Shown in pieces: positions 1 to 5,379 of a stretch of 5,379 nucleotides of DNA; the first letter of the stretch is position 1; every line of letters starts with the position of its first letter. The DNA is from Pseudomonadota bacterium (lineage in GTDB: Bacteria > Myxococcota > Myxococcia > Myxococcales > Anaeromyxobacteraceae): the NCBI GenBank assembly GCA_023428085.1, contig JAEYZK010000291.1, positions 1 through 5,379 of the forward strand, in the 5' to 3' direction. The notes under the pieces are model-generated. The model had not been told where the DNA came from, did not search any database, and saw nothing but the letters and a program-made list of their open reading frames with translations. Both the position numbers and the translations under genes were made by a program.

Positions 1-1225
1 CCGCGGTGGGGCGGACCGGCGGCACCGCCGCGCGGAGCCGGCCGGGGACGTCCGGCGAGGGCGGGCGATCGCCGGCGGCCCTGGGCGCGGCGGCCTGCCG
101 GGCGCTCACCTCCTGCCACGCCAGGACGAGCTCCTTCACGTCCGCCAGCGGCAGCGCGCGGCAGACGTTCCCGTTCACCCCGTCCATGTCCCGCGCCATG
201 CAGAGCGCGTTCAGGATCGCCTCCTCGGTCGCCTCGATCACGGCCTCGTAGAGCGGGTCGAGCCGCTGGTCGAGGAGGATCTTCATCCGGTAGACCATCT
301 TGTTGGTCTCGCGGGGCACCTGGTTGGCGGTGGAGAACGCGAGGATGATCTCGCCCGAGCCGTGCCTCGCGGAGGAGCCCACCCGGCCGATCCCGAGCGC
401 GGCCCGCTTCGCGACGCGGTTGAGCTGGTGCGTGGCGAGCGGCGCGTCGGTGGCGATGACCGCGATGATCGACCCGTAGTCCTCGTGCCGGCGCGGCAGC
501 TTCTTCCGGTACCGCGCGTCGAGCACCTCGCCCACGGGGAGGCCGCCGACGCGGAGCTGGTGCATGACGCCGAAGTTGGACATCACCAGCACGCCGATGG
601 TGTACCCGCCCATCGCCTCCGGCAGCTTGCGGCTCGACGTGCCGATCCCCGCCTTGAAGTCGCAGGTGATCATCCCCGTCCCGCCGCCCACGTTCCCTTC
701 GGCCACCGGGCCGTCGCTCGCCGTCTGGAGCGCCTCCGCGACGTGCTCCGCGCGGACGTGCCGGCCGGCGATGTCGTTGAGCCACGAGTCGTCGCACTCG
801 CCGACCAGCGGGATGATGACGTCGTGCTCGTCCCCGATGCCCGGGTACCGGTCGACCATCCACTTCACCGCGCCGTCGGAGACGGCCCCGACCGAGAGCG
901 TGTTGGTGAGGAAGATCGGCGTCTCGACGAGCCCCCACTCGAGGAGCTGCGTCATGCCCGAGACCTCGCCGGCGCCGTTGAGGACGAACCCGCCGCCGAC
1001 GACCCGCTCCTCGAAGATGTTGGTGGTGTTGGGGAGGATGGCGGTCACGCCCGTGCGGATCGGACCCTTGCCGGGCTTCAGGGCCCCCGAGCCCCGGACG
1101 ATCGTGGAGTGACCCACCCGCACGCCCGCCACGTCGGTGATCGCGTTCCACCGCCCGGGCTTGAACCGTCCGAGGGAGATGCCGAGGTCGCGGGCGCGGC
1201 AGCGGGGCGGGGTGGTGTCCGGCAT
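1..1225 (-). CDS. P1-family (DmpA/BapA-type) self-cleaving aminopeptidase, 3' end beyond window
   Basis: The minus-strand frame is open for 408 codons from ATG at 1225-1223 to the window edge, with no stop, so the gene is cut only at its C-terminus. The protein matches the P1 / DmpA family (N-terminal nucleophile hydrolases that cut themselves into two chains and release N-terminal L-, D- or beta-amino acids). Visible landmarks are the N-terminal ITDVAGVRVGHSTI (29-42), the glycine-rich GNVGGGTGMITCDFKAGIGT (177-196), MSNFG with probable oxyanion Asn217, the self-cleavage point Gly251-Ser252 in YGSIIAVIATDAP, and Ser290/Glu292 in HGSGEI. The Ser252-Ser290-Glu292 spacing equals that of Ser250-Ser288-Glu290 in DmpA/BapA as I recall them. 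The family core (about 370 residues) is complete by residue 375. The rest is an Ala/Pro/Arg-rich tail of unknown length. I see no signal peptide, so it is probably cytoplasmic. The ATG has no clear Shine-Dalgarno. An in-frame GTG at 1291-1289 is a less likely start because it would add an Arg-rich leader. It lies 90 bases downstream of the ATP-grasp gene. The family call is firm; the substrate is unknown. Confidence 0.93.
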   Translation of the reverse strand, partial: MPDTTPPRCRARDLGISLGRFKPGRWNAITDVAGVRVGHSTIVRGSGALKPGKGPIRTGVTAILPNTTNIFEERVVGGGFVLNGAGEVSGMTQLLEWGLVETPIFLTNTLSVGAVSDGAVKWMVDRYPGIGDEHDVIIPLVGECDDSWLNDIAGRHVRAEHVAEALQTASDGPVAEGNVGGGTGMITCDFKAGIGTSSRKLPEAMGGYTIGVLVMSNFGVMHQLRVGGLPVGEVLDARYRKKLPRRHEDYGSIIAVIATDAPLATHQLNRVAKRAALGIGRVGSSARHGSGEIILAFSTANQVPRETNKMVYRMKILLDQRLDPLYEAVIEATEEAILNALCMARDMDGVNGNVCRALPLADVKELVLAWQEVSARQAAAPRAAGDRPPSPDVPGRLRAAVPPVRPTA

Positions 1226-1315
1226 GCGATGAGGAGTAGCCCGGCGCGCGGCGCGACGCGAGAACTCGGCGGCGGAGCAAGCCTTGCGCACCTCGCCGCG
1301 CAGGACAGGCGAGCG
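1226..1315. other. 90-base gap between ATP-grasp and peptidase genes
   Basis: This gap separates the stop of the two-module ligase gene (TAG, 1318-1316) from the peptidase ATG. It has no T-run or strong stem that would make a convincing intrinsic terminator, and no recognisable -35/-10 pair. It does contain an exact 11-base dyad, GCAAG-C-CTTGC, at 1277-1287, which could be a protein-binding site or chance. The stretch before the ATG is CG-rich and lacks a Shine-Dalgarno. It could be a simple operon spacer or hold a promoter for the peptidase; the sequence does not decide. Confidence 0.5.
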
Positions 1316-3445
1316 CTACCTCTCCGCCTCGTCGCTCGGCGCCGGGCCGTTCCCGCCCTCGCCGCGCCCGGGGCCCGGCTCGCGTCCGGCGGCCGCCTGC
1401 GCCCGGCGGGCCCGCTCGCGCGCCCGCTCGCGCTCCTCGTAGCGGCGGATCGCGAACGAGAGGATCTCGCCGATGAGGCTCCGGTGGTCGATGCCGGCGG
1501 CCTGCGCGATGAGCACGAGATCGGACCAGCCGGGCGTGAGGCCGGGGAGCGGGTTGCACTCGATGAAGAAGAGGCGCCCCTCGGCGTCCATGCGGAAGTC
1601 GAGCCGGGCGACGTCGCGGCAGCCGAGGGCGAAGAACGTCTCGCGCGCGGCCTTCTCCAGCCGCTCGAGCTCGCGCTCCGCGAGGCGCGCCGGCACCTCG
1701 TAGCGGAGCCGCTTGCTCCACTCCTGCTTCATGTCGAACGAGTAGACCGGCGTCGGGTCGCTCGCGTCGAGGAAGACGATCTCCATCGGCGGCAAGACCC
1801 GCGGGCGCCGCTCGCCGAGGAGCCCGACCGTGAACTCGCGGCCGGCGACGTACTGCTCGACGAGCGCGGGCTGCCGGTACTTGGCGATGAGCTCCCGCGC
1901 CACCTCGCGCAGCTCGCCCTCGTCGCGCACGACCGACTTCGCGGTGACCCCCTTGGACGTGCCCTCCGCGACCGGCTTCACGATGAGCGGGAAGTCGAGC
2001 TCGCGCGGCAGCCGCTCGCGGCCGGTCTGGAGGACGGCGTAGTCCGGGGTGAGGATCCCGTGCGTCCGGACCATCCGCTTCGCGAGCGCCTTGTCGAGCG
2101 ACACCGAGAGGGCGGCGGGATCCGAGCCGGTGTACGGGATCTCGAGCAGCTCGAGGAGCGCGGGGACGTGGGCCTCGCGGCTCCGGCCCCGGAAGCCCTC
2201 GGCGATGTTGAACACCACGTCCACCGGGGACGTGGCGAGGACGAGCGGGAGGTCCTGCGTCGCCTCGAGATCGACCACCTCGTGGCCGGCGCCGGCGATC
2301 GCCTCGCGGATGGCCTGCAGCGTCCCGGGCGAGTCGTACTCGGCCTCGTCGTCCTGCTCGCCCGACGGGTCCGGGGTGACGCGCCTCACGTTGAAGGTGA
2401 ACCCCACGCGGAGCGACGCGGTCCGGCGGGGGCGCCCGCGCCGGCTCGCCCGGTCCACGATCCCGTGCCGCGCGACGGCGCTCTGGATCACCGCCGCGAG
2501 CACGCCGTCCTGGTGGAGCCCCTCGAGGGCGGCGGCGGCGTAGATCCCGGCGCCCGGCTCGAGCGAGGGGAGCGCGTTCACCTCGAGGAAGTGGATCGCG
2601 CCGTCGTCGCCGAGCCGGAGGTCGACGCGGCCGAGGTCGCGGATGCCGAGCTCCCGGTAGACGCGGCCGCACAGCTCCAGGATCCGCTCCGCCTGCGAGC
2701 GCTTCAGCCTCGCGGGGGCGCGGACCGACACGTGGCGGTCGAGCTTCGTCTTGAGCTCGTAGTCGTAGATCGGATACCTGCGCCCGGCGCTCGCGGCCTC
2801 GTCGATCACGTACTCCACCGCCTGGAGGACGCCGCCGCGCTCCGGGGCCGCCGCCTCGAGGAACGGCACGGTCACGTCGCGGCCGACCACGTACTCCTCG
2901 ACGAGGAGGCCGGCGGGGTAGCGCGCGAGCGTCTCGCGCACGACCTCGTGGAGCCGGCCGGGATCCTCGACCACCGAGTCCTGGGTGATGCCCTTCGAGC
3001 TCCCCTCGAAGTTGGGCTTCACGATCACCGGGAACCGCAGGGCGTTGACCTGGAGGCGCGCCGCGTCGAGCACGTACTGCCAGCGCGGCGTCGGGATCCC
3101 GTGCTGGCCGAGGACGAGCTTGGTGAGCTGCTTGTCCAGGGTGAGGGCGAGCACGTACGCGTCCGACCCGGTGTAGGGCATCCCCAGCTCGTCGAAGAGG
3201 GCCGGGAAGAAGGCCTCGCGGAACCGGCCGCGCCGGCCCTCGGCGGTGTTGAACACGAGGTCCGGGCCGAACGCCTCGAGCCTGGCCACGGTGCGCGAGG
3301 CGGGGCCGGAGACCTCGATCCGCTCGACCCGGTGGCCGAGCCGCTCGATCGCGCCGGCGAGCGCGTCCACCGTCTCGCGCGTGTCGAACTCCGCCTCGTC
3401 CTCGGCGTCGGAGAGCCGGAGGTTGTGCGTGAGGGCGATGCGCAT
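1316..3445 (-). CDS. Tandem two-module D-Ala-D-Ala-ligase-like ATP-grasp protein
   Basis: This 709-residue protein is two Ddl-like ATP-grasp units in a row, each near the usual length of a whole Ddl enzyme (about 300-350 residues). Module 1 spans about 1-330 and module 2 about 345-670. They are joined by an Arg-rich linker and followed by a charged 40-residue tail. Both keep an EAEF/YD motif near the start (18-21; 368-371), an FNxAEG motif (65-70; 412-417), PYTGSD (90-95; 437-442) and a DKxxxK motif (104-109; 451-456). The ATP-lysine loop is VKPNFEGSSKG in module 1 (Lys143) and VKPVAEGTSKG in module 2 (Lys490). The Mg ligands are Asp275/Glu288/Asn290 and Asp616/Glu629/Asn631, with the same spacing as in Ddl. 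So both halves look able to bind ATP. Ddl enzymes form an acyl phosphate on one amino acid and join it to the amine of another. The Tyr that follows the omega-loop Lys in E. coli DdlB appears replaced by Thr233 and Gln574, so D-Ala-D-Ala is a doubtful product. The ATG lies 4 bases after the RDD stop, with no clear Shine-Dalgarno, suggesting coupled translation. Probably cytoplasmic. Confidence 0.93.
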   Translation of the reverse strand: MRIALTHNLRLSDAEDEAEFDTRETVDALAGAIERLGHRVERIEVSGPASRTVARLEAFGPDLVFNTAEGRRGRFREAFFPALFDELGMPYTGSDAYVLALTLDKQLTKLVLGQHGIPTPRWQYVLDAARLQVNALRFPVIVKPNFEGSSKGITQDSVVEDPGRLHEVVRETLARYPAGLLVEEYVVGRDVTVPFLEAAAPERGGVLQAVEYVIDEAASAGRRYPIYDYELKTKLDRHVSVRAPARLKRSQAERILELCGRVYRELGIRDLGRVDLRLGDDGAIHFLEVNALPSLEPGAGIYAAAALEGLHQDGVLAAVIQSAVARHGIVDRASRRGRPRRTASLRVGFTFNVRRVTPDPSGEQDDEAEYDSPGTLQAIREAIAGAGHEVVDLEATQDLPLVLATSPVDVVFNIAEGFRGRSREAHVPALLELLEIPYTGSDPAALSVSLDKALAKRMVRTHGILTPDYAVLQTGRERLPRELDFPLIVKPVAEGTSKGVTAKSVVRDEGELREVARELIAKYRQPALVEQYVAGREFTVGLLGERRPRVLPPMEIVFLDASDPTPVYSFDMKQEWSKRLRYEVPARLAERELERLEKAARETFFALGCRDVARLDFRMDAEGRLFFIECNPLPGLTPGWSDLVLIAQAAGIDHRSLIGEILSFAIRRYEERERARERARRAQAAAGREPGPGRGEGGNGPAPSDEAER

Positions 3446-3449
3446 GGGG

Positions 3450-3971
3450 CTAGGCGCTCGCGGACGAGCCGGGCCGCACCGGGGCGGGCGTCGCGAGCGG
3501 GCTCGGCGCCTCGGTCCGGGCGAGCTCCTTCGCGTCCACCACCTGCGTGTCGGCGAACACGTCGCCGACGCGGATGCCGAGGCGGTCCGTCAGGATCATG
3601 TACGTCTCGAACGCGACGATCGGCACGCCGGCGACGAAGAGGACGAGCCAGAGCGGCGGGAACGTCGCGAACACGGCGACGAGGGCGAACGGCGCGTTGC
3701 GCAGGAGCGACTCGTGGACGCCGGCCGGGGCCCGCCGCGGCACCACCATCACCCGGACGCCGAAGAGCCGCTTCCCCGCGGACTGCCCGTGGAAGAGGCT
3801 GTCGGCCGCGAGCAGGTAGAGCGCGGCCGCGAGCGGCCCGACCGGCGGCGCGGAGAAGGCGAGGAGCAGCGCGAGGCCGAAGTCCACGAGCCGCGCCAGG
3901 GCGCGCAGCGTGAGATCGGCCTTGGGGTACGGGCTCCCCTCGGGCCGGGCGTCGCGGAGCAGCCCCCTCAC
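3450..3971 (-). CDS. RDD-family membrane protein, GTG start
   Basis: This encodes a 173-residue small integral membrane protein of the RDD family, whose general function is not known (transport or ion-exchange roles are suggested for some members). The family's first motif is RALARLVDFG (23-32), with the characteristic Arg and Asp. A conserved cytoplasmic stretch, HGQSAGKRLFGVRV (61-74), follows, and a DRLGIRVGDVFADTQVV ending (129-145) resembles the usual RDD close. Hydrophobic segments lie at about 30-58 (one long or two short helices) and 93-127. The last 25 residues are a Pro/Ala/Ser tail. I place the start at GTG 3971-3969, although the frame stays open upstream to an ATG at 4103. The GTG overlaps the TGA of the previous gene (GTGA), has a purine-rich AGGGGAGGG 10 bases before it, and gives a product of normal RDD length. 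The upstream extension is a low-complexity Arg/Gly/Ala shadow of the preceding gene. The start is inferred; the family call is fairly sure. Confidence 0.86.
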   Translation of the reverse strand: MRGLLRDARPEGSPYPKADLTLRALARLVDFGLALLLAFSAPPVGPLAAALYLLAADSLFHGQSAGKRLFGVRVMVVPRRAPAGVHESLLRNAPFALVAVFATFPPLWLVLFVAGVPIVAFETYMILTDRLGIRVGDVFADTQVVDAKELARTEAPSPLATPAPVRPGSSASA

Positions 3972-4201
3972 GGCGCGCCCGCCCTCCCCTTCCCGGCCCT
4001 GGGCTTCCCCTGCACGAAGAAGAGGTACGCCAGCGCCGGCCGGTGCGAGCCCTCGCGCGCCACGAAGTGGAGCGACTCGAAGGCGAAGCCGGCCGCGGTC
4101 CACTCGTTGAGGGCGTCCTCGAGCGTCTCCTCCGAGACGGGCGAGACCTCGACCACCTTGTAGGTCGCGGGCGGGGCAGCCTCGGCGGCGCGCGGGCTCA
4201 T
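3968..4201 (-). CDS. DUF4177-like small protein, 77 residues
   Basis: This is a small soluble protein with no known function. After a short Ala/Pro-rich lead, residues 13-68 (TYKVVEV, then LEDALNEWTAAGFAFESLHF, then ALAYLFFVQGK) show the pattern of the DUF4177 family: a strand, a helix with the NEW...AAG signature, then two more strands. The last ten residues are basic and Gly-rich. The start is ATG 4201-4199, which shares four bases (ATGA) with the hemB stop. A GGGGA lies about seven bases before it. The same frame is open much further upstream inside hemB, but that extension is Arg/Gly/Pro low-complexity and is the wrong-frame reading of hemB. The stop overlaps the GTG of the RDD gene, so the three genes are probably translated together. 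The call as a real gene rests on the two 4-base overlaps and the conserved-looking core. The family name is by pattern only. Confidence 0.8.
   Translation of the reverse strand: MSPRAAEAAPPATYKVVEVSPVSEETLEDALNEWTAAGFAFESLHFVAREGSHRPALAYLFFVQGKPRAGKGRAGAP
3982..3990 (-). promoter_or_regulatory. Likely ribosome binding site for the RDD gene
   Basis: On the minus strand this reads AGGGGAGGG and ends 10 bases before the GTG at 3971. It contains GGAGG, complementary to the 16S rRNA 3' end, though its spacing of about 11 bases is on the long side. It lies inside the end of the preceding small gene. It is the main evidence for the short GTG start over the ATG at 4103. Confidence 0.55.
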
Positions 4202-5223
4202 CCGCGGTTCCCCGTGAGGAGCTGGGCGGCGTGCCGGGCGTAGTAGGTGAGGACGAGGTCCGCGCCGGCGCGGCGGCAGCAGGTGAGCGTCTCGAGCACG
4301 ACCCGGTCCTCGTCGATCCAGCCGCGCTCCGCGGCGGCCTTGATCATCGCGTACTCGCCGGAGACATGGTACGCGGCCGTCGGCAGGAGGAACCGGTCGC
4401 GCACCAGGCGCACGACGTCGAGGTAGGGGACGGCCGGCTTCACCATGAGGAGGTCCGCGCCCTCGGCCACGTCGAGCTCCACCTCGCGGAGCGCCTCGCG
4501 CACGTTGGCCGGGTCCATCTGGTAGGCCTTGCGGTCCTTCGGGATCCCGGGGCCCTCGCGCGGCGCGCTCTCCGCCGCGTCGCGGAACGGGCCGTAGAAG
4601 GCGCCGGCGAACTTGGCGGCGTACGAGAGGATCGGCAGGTCGGCGAACCCCGCGCCGTCGAGGGCGGCGCGGATCGCGCCGATGCGGCCGTCCATCATGT
4701 CCGAGGGCGCGACGAGGTCGGCCCCGGCCTTCGCGTGCGCGACCGCCTCGCGGGCGAGGAGCGGCAGGGTGAGGTCGTTGTCCACCGTGAGCCCCTGCCC
4801 CGGGCCGCCGGCCGCCGGCGGGCGGAGCACGCCGCAGTGGCCGTGGTCGGTGTACTCGCAGAGGCAGACGTCCGTCATCACCACGAGCCCGGGCACCTGC
4901 GCCTTGAGCGCCCGCACCGCGCGCGGCACGATCCCGTCCTCGGCCCACGCGCCCGAGCCCTCCGCGTCCTTCCGCTCCGGGATCCCGAAGAGGATGACCG
5001 ACCGTACGCCCGCCGCCCAGCCCGCCTGCGCCTCGGCCACGAGCTCGTCCACGGAGAGCTGGAACACGCCCGGCATGCTCGGCACCGCGTTGCGCACGCG
5101 CTGGCCGGGCACGACGAAGAGCGGCCAGATGAGGTCGTCGGGGGCGAGGGTCGTCTCCCGCACCAGGGCGCGGAGCGCCTCGGTCCGCCGCAACCGCCGA
5201 GGCCGCTCCTGGGGGAAGGGCAT
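4198..5223 (-). CDS. hemB: Porphobilinogen synthase (delta-aminolevulinic acid dehydratase)
   Basis: HemB condenses two 5-aminolevulinate molecules into porphobilinogen, an early cytoplasmic step in heme and other tetrapyrrole synthesis. At 341 residues it is slightly long for the usual 320-340. The N-terminus RPRRLRRTEALRALVRET (7-24) is typical and supports ATG 5223-5221. The metal loop DVCLCEYTDHGHCG carries Cys120, Cys122 and Cys130, so this is the zinc-binding type, not the Asp-rich Mg type seen in many other proteobacteria. The two Schiff-base lysines are Lys204 (SYAAKFAGAFYGPFRDAAES) and Lys262 (LMVKPAVPYLD). APSDMMDGR (172-180) and SGEYAMIKAAA (288-298) are also family hallmarks. A Pro/Gly-rich stretch at 135-144, between the cysteine loop and VDNDLTL, looks a few residues longer than in common HemB proteins. 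It appears to be the first gene of a minus-strand unit and overlaps the next gene by ATGA. I see no clear Shine-Dalgarno; a small hairpin sits directly before the ATG. Confidence 0.98.
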   Translation of the reverse strand: MPFPQERPRRLRRTEALRALVRETTLAPDDLIWPLFVVPGQRVRNAVPSMPGVFQLSVDELVAEAQAGWAAGVRSVILFGIPERKDAEGSGAWAEDGIVPRAVRALKAQVPGLVVMTDVCLCEYTDHGHCGVLRPPAAGGPGQGLTVDNDLTLPLLAREAVAHAKAGADLVAPSDMMDGRIGAIRAALDGAGFADLPILSYAAKFAGAFYGPFRDAAESAPREGPGIPKDRKAYQMDPANVREALREVELDVAEGADLLMVKPAVPYLDVVRLVRDRFLLPTAAYHVSGEYAMIKAAAERGWIDEDRVVLETLTCCRRAGADLVLTYYARHAAQLLTGNRG

Positions 5224-5239
5224 GCGCTGTTTCTAGCGC
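5224..5239 (-). promoter_or_regulatory. Small hairpin and possible -10 box directly before hemB
   Basis: The sequence GCGCT-N6-AGCGC forms a perfect 5-base-pair stem with a 6-base loop that ends at the base before the hemB ATG, where a Shine-Dalgarno would normally be. The minus-strand loop includes TAGAAA (5235-5230), a weak match to a -10 box (4 of 6). If it were used, transcription would start at or near the ATG and the mRNA would be nearly leaderless. No good -35 stands at the right distance. Either reading is speculative. Confidence 0.3.
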
Positions 5240-5266
5240 AGTCCTGCCCCCCGCGAAAGGCCGGCT

Positions 5267-5309
5267 CAGTGGTCGGCGATCAGTTGTCAGTGGTCAGCTT
5301 GTCAGTGGC
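5267..5309 (+). repeat. Left array of degenerate 7-base repeats (CAGTTGT type)
   Basis: Successive units read CAGTGGT, CGGCGAT, CAGTTGT, CAGTGGT, CAGCTTGT and CAGTGGC, giving a clear 7-base rhythm with one degenerate unit and one 8-base unit. The array is less GC-rich than the genes. It is the reverse complement of the unit in the right-hand array, so the two face each other across about 15 bases. On the minus strand the units lie 5' to hemB. Confidence 0.75.
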
Positions 5310-5324
5310 CCGCACCCGGCCAAG

Positions 5325-5379
5325 CCAGCTGACCCCGACAACCGACCCCGACAACTGACAACTGACAACTGACAACTGA
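5325..5379 (+). repeat. Right array of 7-base repeats (ACAACTG), continuing past the window
   Basis: There are four perfect tandem ACAACTG units at 5351-5378. The final A at 5379 could begin another, so the array may run out of the window. Just before them are two adjacent 13-base copies, TGACCCCGACAAC (5330-5342) and CGACCCCGACAAC (5343-5355), which are degenerate versions of the same unit. On the minus strand each junction reads TTGTCA, one base from the -35 consensus, so promoter activity is possible but not shown. Confidence 0.85.

Noticed and set aside
6..1112. Short plus-strand frames at 6-251 and 564-1112
   Set aside because: Both lie antisense to the peptidase coding sequence and show no recognisable domain.
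1226..1318. Possible stop read-through joining the ligase and peptidase, since the ligase TAG is in the peptidase frame and no other stop lies between
   Set aside because: About 30 codons without a stop is unremarkable at this GC content. The peptidase has its own ATG and a natural family start, and nothing near the TAG suggests recoding.
362..3913. A plus-strand open frame of 1183 codons
   Set aside because: It runs antisense to the peptidase, ligase and RDD genes. Its product is an Arg/Glu/Asp/Ala/Pro mix with no domain. Long antisense frames are expected where the real genes end nearly every codon in G or C.
3972..4103. N-terminal extension of the RDD protein to an ATG at 4103
   Set aside because: It would overlap most of the preceding gene and adds low-complexity residues. 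The GTG at 3971 has a ribosome-binding-like site and the usual 4-base overlap.
3968..4948. A 326-residue version of the small DUF4177-like protein starting inside hemB
   Set aside because: The first 249 residues are Arg/Gly/Pro-rich wrong-frame reading of hemB. Only the last 77 residues, from the ATG at 4201, look like a protein.
4231..5358. A plus-strand open frame of 375 codons opposite hemB
   Set aside because: Its composition is low-complexity (Arg, His, Val, Glu) and it mirrors hemB, whose family motifs are unmistakable.
5267..5379. A CRISPR array
   Set aside because: The repeat unit is only 7 bases and is tandem without spacers, and no cas gene is present.

Overview
The window is very GC-rich (about 70% or more by eye), with codons that almost always end in G or C. 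All five genes I can support lie on the minus strand. The base composition, the compact arrangement and the style of the proteins suggest a high-GC myxobacterium-like organism, with Anaeromyxobacter my best guess. This is inference from composition and protein flavour; there is no rRNA or other marker to prove it.

Read in the direction of transcription (right to left), the layout is as follows. Positions 5379-5224 are a non-coding leader. It holds two facing arrays of a degenerate 7-base repeat (CAGTTGT / ACAACTG) and a small hairpin directly before the first gene. Next come hemB (5223-4198, porphobilinogen synthase, zinc-cysteine type), a 77-residue DUF4177-like protein (4201-3968), a 173-residue RDD-family membrane protein with a GTG start (3971-3450), and a 709-residue protein made of two tandem D-Ala-D-Ala-ligase-like ATP-grasp modules (3445-1316). 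After a 90-base gap comes a P1-family (DmpA/BapA-type) self-cleaving aminopeptidase (1225 to the window edge). The peptidase has no stop codon inside the window, so its end is not seen and a simple start-to-stop scan would miss it.

The first four genes look like one transcription unit. hemB and the small gene overlap by 4 bases (ATGA), the small gene and the RDD gene overlap by 4 bases (GTGA), and the RDD and ligase genes are 4 bases apart. The peptidase could be the last gene of the same unit or have its own promoter in the 90-base gap.

hemB serves tetrapyrrole synthesis. The other genes have no obvious link to heme. The most interesting part is the two-module ATP-grasp protein beside a P1 peptidase: an enzyme that probably joins amino acids or peptides next to one that removes N-terminal residues, including D- or beta-amino acids in studied relatives. 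I suggest a dedicated peptide make-and-break or recycling function, but the sequence alone cannot name the substrate. I see no tRNA, rRNA, CRISPR array, insertion sequence or phage gene.
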